From positions 1 through 54,051 of the forward strand of contig NZ_BADT01000120.1 in NCBI RefSeq assembly GCF_000239855.1: DNA of 54,051 nt, given 5' to 3'. Each line of letters begins with the position of its first letter. Within the stretch, counting starts at the first letter, position 1. Position numbers and translations under genes: made by a program. This document shows positions 27,682 to 38,600 of the stretch, in pieces. The notes beneath the pieces were generated by a model, which was given only the letters and a program-made list of their open reading frames with translations, ran no database searches and had not been told where the DNA came from. This DNA comes from Pseudoalteromonas sp. BSi20652 (GTDB taxonomy: Bacteria; Pseudomonadota; Gammaproteobacteria; Enterobacterales; Alteromonadaceae).

Positions 27682-30600
27682 ATGTTAAACAATAAAGTTT
27701 CAAAAGCAGTCCGTTTAGCGATTGCTTTTGGTGCAGTTTCAACTGCTGCTTTTTCTGCAGGTTCATTTGCAGCAGAAGAAGAAAAAGCCGAAAAAGTAGA
27801 AAAAATTACAGTCACGGGTTCTCGTATCCAACGCGCGGAGATTAGTGAGAGTGCTCCAATTTTTTCTTATGGTGAGGAAGATATTCGAGTAAGAGGCTTT
27901 ACTAACGCTGCAGATTTGCTTAATCAATCGCCATTATTTGGTGGTTCTTTGACAACTGAAGGCGATCAAGATGCTGAGAACGCAGGTCAAAACCAAGCCA
28001 ATATATTTGACTTAGGTACTCAACGTACACTTACATTGATTAATGGTCGTCGTATGGTGAGTTCACAGTCGGCATCTATTGGTGGTGGACAAGTTGATAT
28101 TAACACTATACCAGTTGCTTTAATCGACCGGATTGAGGTTGTGCCTCTTACTGGTGCTGCAACTTACGGTGCTGATGCCATCGGTGGTACTGTAAACGTT
28201 ATTTTGAAAGATGATTACGAAGGTTTTGAGGTAACAGCTCAATACGGTGAGAACGATGCAGGAAATGCTCGTGATTTCCAAATTAGTGCTGTCGGCGGCG
28301 GAAATTTCGATAATGGTCGTGGTAATCTAACATTTGGTGTGGAATATACCCGCACAAATGGTTTATTAGAATGTGAACAGGATTTCCTTTGTAACAATAA
28401 CCCTGGTTCTGGTGGTACTACAAACGAGTTTTTAGACCGCAACGGTGATGGTCAAATAGACGACCTGAATGGTGATGGTGTTATTAACGATGACGATTTA
28501 CAGTCAGTATCTTTGTTTTATGATGAAGTTAACCTTCAACTATTTACCGATTTCGGCGCTGTTACACCTGCTGGAGCTGGTTTTGCACCAAGTGTAGGCA
28601 GTGGTTCGTGGGCAGATGGTAATTTCTATGAGTTTACGCAAGACGGCCAAATTCAACAATGTAATTCAGGTCCGAGACTACCTTCTGGACGTGCCTTGCT
28701 TGAAACTTACGACGACGGTCGCGGTAATATCTGTGGCATAGATTTCTTTGATAGTGTATCTCAAATTCGTTCTCCAACTAGCCGTCATAATTTGTACGTG
28801 TCATTTAACTATGATATTACAGATAACCTTCGCTATATAAGTGATGTTGTTTACGCTAATACAAGCGGTACTGAGCTAGTTAACCAAGGCGGTTTTCAAA
28901 CTGGTTTCTTTGGTGGCACGTCAGCTGCAATTACGGTACCAATTGATAACCCGTTCTTATCTTCACAGGCTCGTCAAACACTAGCAGACGCAGGCTTAGA
29001 GGGTGATCAATTTTCTATTCACCGTTTCAATAACGACTTAGTATCGTCAGGTGGTAACTCTAACGAAACGCATACTTGGCGCGTAAGTAATGTTCTTGAA
29101 GGTGAATTTGAATTCTTAGACCGAGAATTTTATTGGGATGCAGCTGTCGTTCATGGCCGCTCAGATGTGAACATCAGAACAACGGGTATTGTTGATGGAC
29201 GTTTTCTAAATGCAGTCGATGCACGTAGTATTGACGATGCAATGTTGACTCAAATACGTGATGCCCGTGATGATATAAATACATTGGATGAGGCATTAGA
29301 AGCCCTACAAGGCTCTCGTTCAGCATTTACAGGTGGTTTCCAACGTGGAGATACTATTTGTGGTGCTTACGCTGACCTCGCTGCAGGTTCACTTGAAGGC
29401 TTCAATTCGCAAGCTTCTGGCTCTGGCTTGACCGATGAAGACCTACCGTTTTTAGATGGATGTCAACCACTTAACTTATTTGGCTCACAGGCATCAAATG
29501 CTTCACTCGATTTCATTACGGGTGGCTCGCAAATGTCTCAAGCGAGCAATATGCAAACCGTTTATACATTCAACCTTGGGGGTGCTGCTTTTGATTTACC
29601 TGCAGGCCCACTTGATTACGTAGTTGGTATTGAGCGACGTATTGAAAAGAGCAAATATGAGCCTGCAGTTGGCGGTAGGGTACCAATTACGCGTAGCTCG
29701 ATTGATCGCCCAGTTAATGGTGGGTACGATACAAACGAGTATTATGTAGAAATCGTTGCTCCTGTAATTTCAGCTGATATGGATATTCCATTTGTACAAT
29801 ACCTTGAAGTAAGCGGCGCTTACCGTAATCAAGAGTTCAATACAAATGCTCCTGCTGGATTCGAAGATCGTTCAACAGAAGAAGATGTTGTTCAAGCTAG
29901 CATGAAGTGGGTAATAAACAACGACCTATCTTTACGTGCTACCTATGCAACAGCGTTCAGAAATCCATCAATTAACGAGTTGTTCCAACCAATACAACAA
30001 TCGTTTATATCGGGTGACGATCCATGTGATGCACGTTATGTTGGTCTTGGGCCAAACCCAACTGCACGTAAAGCTAACTGTGAATCATTAGGAATAGATA
30101 CTGATACATTTACGTCGTCTATCTCTGACGGTACTATATCGACCGGTTATGTTTCAGGTAACCCTGACTTAAATCCAGAAACAAGTAAATCATACACTTA
30201 CGGGTTAGCTTGGACTCCAGATTTTGTTGAAAATTTACAAATAGGTATTGATTACTACAACCTTGAAATTGAGGGTGCAATAGACGATGTTACATTTGAG
30301 ACATTAGCAGCAAATTGTTATGATTCACCTGATTTTCCGAATGAAACTGCTTGTGATACATTCACTCGTGGAGATGACAATCAAGTTATTCGTGCAGGAA
30401 ATCAGCCAGCTAACGTAGCATTAGCGACGTTTGAGGCAGTATCATTGTCTGTGTTCTATAGCCATGACTTAGGTGAGTGGGGTAATTTGAATATTGCTTC
30501 TACTACGCAGCACAATATCACAAATGAAAACCAAGCTACTGCAACATCTGAAGTTCAGGAAGATGTAGGTGATTTCTCAGATCCAGAATGGACGGGTACA

Positions 30601-30948
30601 TTCGATGTTAATTGGATGTATGAAGATCTGTTTGTTAGTCATCGTGTACGCTGGCAGAACAGAACGCTGATTGATTCACTCGAGCAGCAGTTATACTCGT
30701 ATAATTTCCAGCGTTCTGAAGACGGTACATTAACGGGCGACTTTACTAATGAAAATGCTTCGCGCTTTCTGCATGATCTAAGTATTGGTTATAACCTAGG
30801 TACATCAACTACAGTTCAGCTAAATATCCAAAATTTACTCGATCGTACAGCTGATGACTTAACCGCTACTTCGTTCGGTTTTAATCAGTTTGGTTTAGAT
30901 GAGCGTTTAGGCCGTCGATTTAGCTTACGTTTTAATCATAAGTTTTAA
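27682..30948 (+). CDS. TonB-dependent receptor (large, substrate unknown)
   Basis: A 1088-residue outer-membrane receptor paralogous to the one at 22844. The signal peptide is MLNNKVSKAVRLAIAFGAVS...FAAEE. The TonB-box region is VEKITVTGSRIQR, followed by a plug with TQRTLTLINGRRM and AATYGADAIGGTVNV, and a barrel ending FSLRFNHKF. A loop at about residues 250-272 carries two tandem acidic repeats (DRNGDGQIDD, LNGDGVINDDD) like EF-hand or dockerin calcium loops. Cysteines come in pairs in predicted extracellular loops. The ligand is unknown and no linked catabolic genes are in view. The start leader is identical to that of the first receptor. Confidence 0.88.
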   Translation: MLNNKVSKAVRLAIAFGAVSTAAFSAGSFAAEEEKAEKVEKITVTGSRIQRAEISESAPIFSYGEEDIRVRGFTNAADLLNQSPLFGGSLTTEGDQDAENAGQNQANIFDLGTQRTLTLINGRRMVSSQSASIGGGQVDINTIPVALIDRIEVVPLTGAATYGADAIGGTVNVILKDDYEGFEVTAQYGENDAGNARDFQISAVGGGNFDNGRGNLTFGVEYTRTNGLLECEQDFLCNNNPGSGGTTNEFLDRNGDGQIDDLNGDGVINDDDLQSVSLFYDEVNLQLFTDFGAVTPAGAGFAPSVGSGSWADGNFYEFTQDGQIQQCNSGPRLPSGRALLETYDDGRGNICGIDFFDSVSQIRSPTSRHNLYVSFNYDITDNLRYISDVVYANTSGTELVNQGGFQTGFFGGTSAAITVPIDNPFLSSQARQTLADAGLEGDQFSIHRFNNDLVSSGGNSNETHTWRVSNVLEGEFEFLDREFYWDAAVVHGRSDVNIRTTGIVDGRFLNAVDARSIDDAMLTQIRDARDDINTLDEALEALQGSRSAFTGGFQRGDTICGAYADLAAGSLEGFNSQASGSGLTDEDLPFLDGCQPLNLFGSQASNASLDFITGGSQMSQASNMQTVYTFNLGGAAFDLPAGPLDYVVGIERRIEKSKYEPAVGGRVPITRSSIDRPVNGGYDTNEYYVEIVAPVISADMDIPFVQYLEVSGAYRNQEFNTNAPAGFEDRSTEEDVVQASMKWVINNDLSLRATYATAFRNPSINELFQPIQQSFISGDDPCDARYVGLGPNPTARKANCESLGIDTDTFTSSISDGTISTGYVSGNPDLNPETSKSYTYGLAWTPDFVENLQIGIDYYNLEIEGAIDDVTFETLAANCYDSPDFPNETACDTFTRGDDNQVIRAGNQPANVALATFEAVSLSVFYSHDLGEWGNLNIASTTQHNITNENQATATSEVQEDVGDFSDPEWTGTFDVNWMYEDLFVSHRVRWQNRTLIDSLEQQLYSYNFQRSEDGTLTGDFTNENASRFLHDLSIGYNLGTSTTVQLNIQNLLDRTADDLTATSFGFNQFGLDERLGRRFSLRFNHKF

Positions 30949-31580
30949 TGATTATTTCGCTACATAACTCTTTGCATTTGTTTGTATTAGAGTATTAGCT
31001 TGAAAGCTAACATTTAATAATTGAGGCGTTTTATTTCTTTTAGACTTATTTGTTAGCTTTTCGATACTATATAATGCTCCTATTATCTATTGATAATAGG
31101 AGCATTTTTTGTCGTTTACTAAGGGTTAAGGTAAACGCCAATTCTGCAGGATATTCTAAATTTATTTTAAGCCTCCTATTGATGTCAGTGAAGGCCAAGG
31201 TCGTCAGGGCCACTTATTAAAAAGCTTTGGTTAGGCTGGGAGTTATGTTTTCTTTTTTTAAACTCAATTTAAGTGTCGTTGATTGAAGCGAATATTCACT
31301 ATTCTATGATAAGCCGTGTTTTGTGCTTTTACATCAACAACTTTCATAAGCACTAGGAAAAGATCTTTTTAGTTGAGTAGTTTATGATTTCTGAGACGGC
31401 TAAAGTGCGTTCAAGTCTATTATGAAGTCTAAGAAAGAGTGAGTAGATCACCAATAGATTCAACATTATTTATGTAGGTAATAACATTCCCCAACTCTTT
31501 TATAAATTGAAAACATAAGTAACGTAATATTATGAGCTTTTTGTTATTATTAACATTATTAAGTTTTCGTCTATACCTAA
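30949..31580. other. Intergenic region between TonB receptor and radD
   Basis: The region contains one strong terminator (31073-31110). The remaining about 470 bp hold no gene or RNA that I recognise. The radD promoter presumably lies in the last 100 bp. Confidence 0.5.
31073..31110 (+). terminator. Strong rho-independent terminator
   Basis: A perfect 15-bp stem (AATGCTCCTATTATC / GATAATAGGAGCATT) with a 4-nt loop is followed by a T run. It lies about 125 bp after the receptor stop, so that mRNA probably has a long 3' untranslated region. Confidence 0.85.
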
Positions 31581-33332
31581 ATGACATATACCCTTAGACC
31601 TTACCAGCAAGAAGCCGTAGAACGCACCGTTTTACACTTTAGAAAGAGTAATGATCCTGCCGTTATTGTGCTACCAACCGGTGCAGGTAAAAGCCTTGTT
31701 ATTGCTGAACTTGCCCGTATTGCTAAGCAAAAAATATTAGTGCTTGCTCATGTAAAAGAGCTGGTAGAGCAAAATTCGCAAAAATATAAAAGTTTTGGTT
31801 TAGAAGCGAGTATATTTTCAGCAGGTTTAAAAGAAAAGTCATTAAACCATCAAGTAACCTTTGCCAGTGTGCAATCACTTTCTCGTAATTTAAATAAATT
31901 AAATGAGCATTATTCGTTACTTATTATTGATGAATGCCACAGGGTAAATGGGGATAAAAAAAGCCAGTACGGAAAAGTAATAAGTAGTTTAAAAGAATAT
32001 AACCCTCAGTTAAAAGTATTGGGTTTAACAGCAACACCATATCGCCTAGGAATGGGGTGGATATACTATCATCATTATCATGGCTTTGTTAAAGGGACTA
32101 AAGAAAGCCCGTTTAAAAGTTGTATTTTTGAATTGCCGCTCAGGTATATGATCAAACATAATTATTTAACGCCGCCGAACGAAGTTGATGCAGCGATTAG
32201 CCATTATGATTTTTCGTCTCTAGATAGCAATGCATTTGGGCAATATACGACAGATGATATGAATGCGCTTTTAAAAAACAGTGAGCGCGCAACGAAAGCT
32301 ATATTACAGCAAGTAATTCAGTACAGTGAAGAGCGTGAAGGTGTTATGGTTTTTGCCGCCACGGTAATGCATGCTCAGGAAATATTAAGCTACCTACCAG
32401 CTCATCAAAGTGCACTTATAACAGGTGATACGCCAAACACTGAGCGCGATAAAATCATTAAGCAATTTAAAGCTAAGCAATTAAAGTATCTAGTTAATAT
32501 ATCGGTACTAACAACCGGCTTTGATGCGCCACATGTCGACTTTATAGCTATTTTAAGACCTACAGAATCGGTTAGTTTATATCAACAAATTGTGGGGCGA
32601 GGTTTAAGGTTATCTGAATCGAAAACGGATTGCTTAGTAATAGATTATGCCGGCAATGGTTTTAATTTATTTCACCCTGAAGTAGGTGACAAAAAAGGCG
32701 ATAGTGATAACGAGCCTGTACAAGTGCTTTGCCCAGGTTGTGGGTTTGCGAATATATTTTGGGGTAAAACAGACTCCACTGGCAAAGTAATAGAGCACTT
32801 TGGCAGGCGTTGCCAAGGCCTATTAGAAGATGATGATGGACATAAAGAGCAGTGCGATTATCGTTTTAGGTTTAAAGAGTGTGAGCAGTGCGGTGCCCAA
32901 AATGATATTGCTGCACGTAAATGCCATGATTGCGGCGCGGTAATGGCCGACCCTGATGATAAGTTACGTAATGCATTAAACTTAAAAGACGCACTTGTGC
33001 TTCGATGTAGTGGGTTGTCGGTAACTCAAATTAAAGATGAACTTATTAAAATAACGTATTTTGATGAAGATGGTGCAAGTTGCGATGAGGTATATAACCT
33101 TGCAAATAAAGGCGGGCAATTTATATTTAATAAGCAATTTGGTCTACGAGTAGGACTTGGACAAACACCTATTAATTTTAAAACTGCAGAGCAAGTAGTA
33201 AAAGCACAATTTGAATTAGTACCACCGGATTTTGTTATTGCACGAAAAAGCAAAAAGTATGGTTGGAAAGTGGCTGATAAGCTATTTGACTATAAAGGGG
33301 GTTTTAGAAAGGCAAATCAGTTAAGCCGCTAA
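31581..33332 (+). CDS. radD: DNA repair helicase RadD (YejH)
   Basis: A 583-residue superfamily 2 ATPase, near-identical in layout to E. coli RadD (586). It has LRPYQQEAVE at the N-terminus, Walker A PTGAGKS (32-38), a DECH box in LLIIDECHR (about 115), LGLTATPYRLG, and motif VI QIVGRGLRLSESKTD. A zinc-finger region follows with cysteines in LCPGCGF, CEQCGAQ and KCHDCGA. RadD interacts with SSB and RecA and assists recombination and double-strand-break repair. It is monocistronic and convergent with the rraB-like gene. Confidence 0.93.
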   Translation: MTYTLRPYQQEAVERTVLHFRKSNDPAVIVLPTGAGKSLVIAELARIAKQKILVLAHVKELVEQNSQKYKSFGLEASIFSAGLKEKSLNHQVTFASVQSLSRNLNKLNEHYSLLIIDECHRVNGDKKSQYGKVISSLKEYNPQLKVLGLTATPYRLGMGWIYYHHYHGFVKGTKESPFKSCIFELPLRYMIKHNYLTPPNEVDAAISHYDFSSLDSNAFGQYTTDDMNALLKNSERATKAILQQVIQYSEEREGVMVFAATVMHAQEILSYLPAHQSALITGDTPNTERDKIIKQFKAKQLKYLVNISVLTTGFDAPHVDFIAILRPTESVSLYQQIVGRGLRLSESKTDCLVIDYAGNGFNLFHPEVGDKKGDSDNEPVQVLCPGCGFANIFWGKTDSTGKVIEHFGRRCQGLLEDDDGHKEQCDYRFRFKECEQCGAQNDIAARKCHDCGAVMADPDDKLRNALNLKDALVLRCSGLSVTQIKDELIKITYFDEDGASCDEVYNLANKGGQFIFNKQFGLRVGLGQTPINFKTAEQVVKAQFELVPPDFVIARKSKKYGWKVADKLFDYKGGFRKANQLSR

Positions 33333-33367
33333 GCTTAACTGACAGAGTACATTGAACTAACAGGCAA

Positions 33368-33702
33368 TTAAGCTTCGTCACTGTCCATTAATCCCCAGCC
33401 GTCACCGTATCCATTAAAGCTATTAGCAATGCTTTCAATGTATTGCTCTGCTTGTCCTAGAAGGGTGTGCTCTGGCACCATTTGTACTTGAGTGATTACT
33501 TCCCAAACGCCAGTGTCTTTACATTTTTCAAGTTTAGCATTTTGAACTAATGCATCAGAGACTATTTCTTTAGCAAATTTTTCAGCATCGGCTTCTTGTT
33601 CAAATAAAATAAAAAATCGACTTGGTGCATTTTATTTAAATCAATGCCAGCAGCGGCTATTTCGGCTAAAAGTTGGCCGTTATCATCATCAGGGAATTGC
33701 AT
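33368..33702 (-). CDS. rraB: Ribonuclease E inhibitor RraB-like protein (frameshifted)
   Basis: Of about 111 residues after repair. The minus strand reads MQFPDDDNGQLLAEIAAAGIDLNK, then the frame is lost in a run of six T (plus-strand A run 33611-33616). One extra T restores VDFFILFEQEADAEKFAKE, then GVWEVITQVQMVPEH and SFNGYGDGWGLMD. The FPDDDNG start, the DFF(x)(x)F strand and the DGWG end are typical of the RraB family (PF06877). In E. coli RraB binds RNase E and changes its activity. As written, the gene is split into two pieces too short for automatic calling. Confidence 0.75.
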
Positions 33703-33916
33703 TAAAAACTCATTTAAAATTAATTTTTTATTCGTAGGCGCTATTGTAACTAAAATATTGTCTTAACGCGTACTAATTTTAATTATGCTGATATTTATTC
33801 AAAGTTAAATTTACGCGTTAGATTGTTATTAAGTTAATGTGTTGCTCATTATGGCTATGCTAATATGCGCGTAATTAGCCAGTTTTATGTAAGATTTTAA
33901 AAGTAAGGATATTTAC

Positions 33917-35643
33917 TTGTTTATTAAATTTTTACGTTGCATATGTGTTGTGAGCGCTTTAATTGCGACAAATAGCTATGCGGCAGAAAAAGTCATAGAA
34001 GATTACGAAATTAAAGGGTTAAGTGGCGATTTAGAAAATAACGTAGCCCTTTATCTCAAGCAGTTAATTGGCGAAAAGCCAACCCGTACACTTCGTCGTT
34101 ATGCTCAAAAACAAGTACAAAATAGCATCAAAGCACTTGGCTATTATAGCCCGACCGTCGAGGTTATTTATGATAAAGACGACAGTGAGCTAATTGTTAA
34201 AGTAGAACGTGGGCCTGCAACTCGTATAGAAGCAATTAATATTACGCCAAACGGTGATGGTCAAAATGATCCACAATTACAGGCATTGATTAAAAATACT
34301 AATTTAAAGCAAGGCGATGTTTTAAATCATGGTAGATACGACTCTGCTCATAAAAAAATAGAATCTATGCTACTAGAGCTTGGCTATTTTGATGCCAAGT
34401 GGCCAGCGCGCAAATTAGAAGTGTCGATTAAAAAAATAGTGCTGCTATTACTTTTATAATTGATACCGGAGTTAGGTATCAGTTTGGCAATATACAAATT
34501 GCCAGTAGTACACCCGCTGAAAAATACATACGCTCTATAGCGCCTTTCTCTCAGGGCCAACCTTATAAATCAACGCATATTGCTGACTATAACCTAGATT
34601 TATCAAGTACCCCTTATTTTGCGAGTGTGCGTGTTTATGCTGACATTGCAGCGCGTAAAAACAGCCAAGTACCGATTAAAGTTGAAGTATTACCCAAGCC
34701 AGCTAACAGCTATGAAATTGGCGGTGGTTTTAGTACTGACTTAGGGCCTAAGGTGCGTTTTAAATGGAGTAAACCGTGGATCACAGAAGACGGCCATTAC
34801 CTCGAAACTAATTTAAATGTGGCACAAAAGCAGCAAGATATTTCCATGGCTTATACAGTTCCGGTTGATGATCCTAATGATGATTTATGGCGATTCTCTG
34901 TCGGTTATAAATTAGAAGATGAGCTCACAAACGACACTTACAGTGAAATATTAACAGGGCAAGTTCAGCGCCAATGGTTGACCGAAAATAAGTGGGTGCG
35001 GACTGCATTTTTACGCCGCGACCAAGAAACCTACCGTATTGGTGATGAAGACGAAGAAAGTACCGAAATGTTAATGCCTGGCATTAGCTACGCGCGCAAA
35101 AAATCAAAAGGCGGCACGACTCCCTATTGGGGAGAGCAGTGGCTTATATCTGCTGAGTTTGGCTTAGATGATGTGCTTTCGAGTACTAATTTGATTAGGG
35201 TGCAAATGCAACATGCATGGCTACGCACTTATTTTGACCGCCACTTGGTGTTTTTAAAAGCGAATGTGGGAGCAATGCTTGTTGATGATATTAACAACGT
35301 GCCATTTTCACTTCGATTTTACGCAGGTGGCGATCAAAGCGTTCGTGGTTTTGCGTACCAATCAATTTCGCCTGAGAACGATGACGGCGAGCTAATAGGT
35401 GGTAAGTATTTACTATCGGGCACGATGGAATATAACTACCAGTTTGCTAAAAATTGGCGAGCAGCTTTATTTGTAGATGGTGGTACTGCGACTAATGATT
35501 TTTCTGATGATTTTGAAGTAGGTGCTGGTTTTGGTTTTCGCTATTTAACACCCGTTGGCCCTGTGCGTATAGACCACGCTTGGGGATTAACAAAAGAAAG
35601 TAAAAGCACACGTTTAAGTATTACCATAGGGCCAGAAATTTAA
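33917..35643 (+). CDS. tamA: Translocation and assembly module outer-membrane protein TamA (frameshifted)
   Basis: An Omp85-family barrel of about 575 residues after repair that works with TamB to insert outer-membrane proteins and move lipids. The signal peptide ends NSYAAE. POTRA-type repeats fill the first about 250 residues, and the barrel with GGDQSVRGFAYQS and a C-terminal GPVRIDHAWGL region follows. The first part stops at 34459 because of an A7 run (about 34433-34439). An eighth A gives SIKKNSAAITFIIDTGVRYQFG, which joins the downstream frame (open from 34627 by ATG-type starts, but coding from about 34440). The start is TTG, with an AAGGA ribosome-binding sequence 7 bp upstream. The stop overlaps the tamB ATG. 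Confidence 0.9.
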
Positions 35644-38600
35644 TGTCATTATTAAAAAAGATTACAGCCGCCGTAAGTGCTATTTTTGTCACGTTAGTTG
35701 TTGCACTATTTTGTTTGTTATTTACCGCACCCGGTAATCAATTTATTGCTTATAGTGCAAACAAAGCGGTAGATGGACTACATATTGAAATTAAAGATGG
35801 CCGTTTTATTTATAACGATGCCTTTAATGTACGCTTTACTAACAATGGGCTGGATTTTAATGCTCAACAATTGAAAATTGATTTGTTTTGGTGGCAGTGC
35901 GATGGAATTTGTATAGATAACTTAAGTGCTAAATCTATAAATTTAACATTACCAAAAACTGCAGAGTCAGAAGAAGAAGCCGCGGCAGAGCCGCTTAAAA
36001 AAATTAGCTTACCTTTTAATATTGCTGTAAAAAACATTGCGATCAATAAATTTACTCTAGAGCATCCAAGTGCAAACGTAAGCGTTAATAACTTTAAACT
36101 CTCAGCAAAAGCAGAGGGTTCAAAGCTGACGGTTAAAAGCCTGAATATTCCCACCATACTTATTGCTTTAAAAGAGCAAGAACAAGATGCGAAAACACAA
36201 ACGGCGCAAAATACTCAAGCGCCTTTAACGCACCTACCTGCATTACCTAATATAGAATTTACTTCGCCACTTGACTTAGTTGTTGAAGACTTTGAAATAG
36301 CTAACATTACGATTGAGCAAAACGAAGCCCAGCATGTTATTGAAAACATCTCGCTGCAATTAAGTGTGGAAGATGCGGTTATTAATTTAGAGTCATTCTC
36401 AGCAAAGTATGAGCAGTGGCAGCTTAATACGCATCTTAACGCTGAGCTTACAGGGAACTTGCCCGTAAAAGGGGATGTTGTTTTACAAAGTGACGAGCAT
36501 CAAGCCAATTTGCAGTTGAATGGCGACTTATCAAATCTAAACTTAAATTTAGAAACACAGGGGCAATACCCACTTAGTTTAACGGCAACAGCAAATTTAA
36601 AGCAAAAAAACTATCCGTTTGAGTTAAATGGAAAAATTAAGCAGTGGCTTATTGATGCACAAAGTAATGAGCTTAAATTGCGAAATGTAAGCCTTAACGC
36701 ACAAGGTAATGCCGACGACTATCAGCTTAGCCTACAGGCGAATAGCCAACTAGGCGCGTACCCAGCTGTTGACTTAAATACCCAATTAAAAGGCAGTCTT
36801 ACCAAAGCAACTCTACAAGCGCTAGGCATTAAAGCAAACGAAAGCAGTGCAACTATAAAAGCCAATGTTGATTGGCAAAAAGGCATACAGGCTAACTTTA
36901 ATGGCACGCTTGCTAACTTAAAAGCGCAGTACTTAACTGATGCCGTTACCAGTGATATTTCAGGACAGTTTAAAGGCTCGTTTAATGCAGCTGTCGACAA
37001 GTGGCAGCTACAAATGAATAATACAAAGTTAAGCGGATTACTTAACGACGTGCCACTAGAATTTGCCTCAAACTTTAAGCTCGACAACACGTTAAAAGCT
37101 AATATTGATAGCTTTTATTTAAGTAGCGGCACCAATAAATTAGCACTAAGCGGTCAAGTTGATGACACTTGGCAGGTTGATGGCAAAGTAACACTAAAAA
37201 GTGATGAAAAAGCTAATATTCCATTTACTGCCGACGGCAACGCAAATTTAAAAGTGAGAGGGGAAAGGTTAACGCCCTCTGTTGATTTAGCACTAATACT
37301 AGATCGCTTTATTTTTGATGAAATAAACATTAATAAATTATCAGTAAAAGGGCAGTTAGATACCGCAGCCGATTGGCAAACCGATGTTTCGGTAAGTGTT
37401 GGTTCGGCGCTGGTGGCCGAACAGCAAATTAATAGCGTTAAAATTGATATTAGCGGCGACAAAACAGATCATCAACTTACGGCATCTGTAGATGCCGAGC
37501 AAGGCAGTATAGAGCTTGAAGTTAATGGCAAAATTAATAATACCACTTGGAATGGCGAGCTTAGTAATGTAACGCTCAGCGATAAAAAGCTTAGTTTTAG
37601 TAATACTAGAAATATTGCCATTATGGTTAATACGCAAAGTGGCGACTTTGATGTAAGTGCACATTGTTGGGCATCTGATCAAAGTGAATTATGTATAGAC
37701 ACCTTAGCGCAGTCAAAAAATCTCGGTCAGTTAAATGCTAAACTAAGCAACTTAGCACTTGAGGAGCTTAAGCACTTTTTACCTAATAGCATTCGTACTC
37801 GCGGTAATATAGCTGGCGATGTAGCACTTAATTGGCAAAGCGGCGCGCTTAAAACATTACGCGCAAATATCGATTCTAGCGACTTAGAAGCAGTGCTAAC
37901 CTCGGAAGAAGATCGTTTTAAATTACCAATCGAAACTTTAACTATTAGTGCGTTTTCGGATTCTCAAATTGGCAAGCTTGAAGCTAATTTAGAATCAAGT
38001 GTATTAGGCAAAATTAATACACAAATTAATATCGACGATATACAAAATACGCAAGCGCTTAACGGCACTATAAATATTGATAAAATACTCCTTTCAGACT
38101 TACAACCTTTTCTTGAAACCCTTGAGCAGTTAAAAGGTGATATTAGCGGTAAAGTCGCGTTAGCAGGTACGTTAAAAGATCCATTATTAAATGGCGAGCT
38201 TAATGTGAGCGATATTAGTTTAGAGGGCGAGCAATTACCTATAGCGCTGCAAAAATCAAATATAAACGTATTGTTTGATAAAACAACAGCCACAATAAAA
38301 GGCAACTTAAACGACAACCAGGGCGGTAAAATAAACCTCACCGGTGACGTTGATTGGCAAGGTGCGCAACCTGCTGTAAATGTGGCGGTAGTTGGCGAGC
38401 AGTTTTATGTACGCGCGCAGCAAGGGGTTACTTTTAAAGTATCGCCGGATTTAAAAATAGGCTTGGCTAATAATGCACTCAAGCTTGCTGGTGAGGTAGT
38501 TGTGCCTTACGGTCGTATAATGATTGAAGAGCTTCCTGAGGGCGCGGTGCAAGTTAGCGATGATGAAATTATTGTTGATCAAAAAACCGAGGCCACAGAA

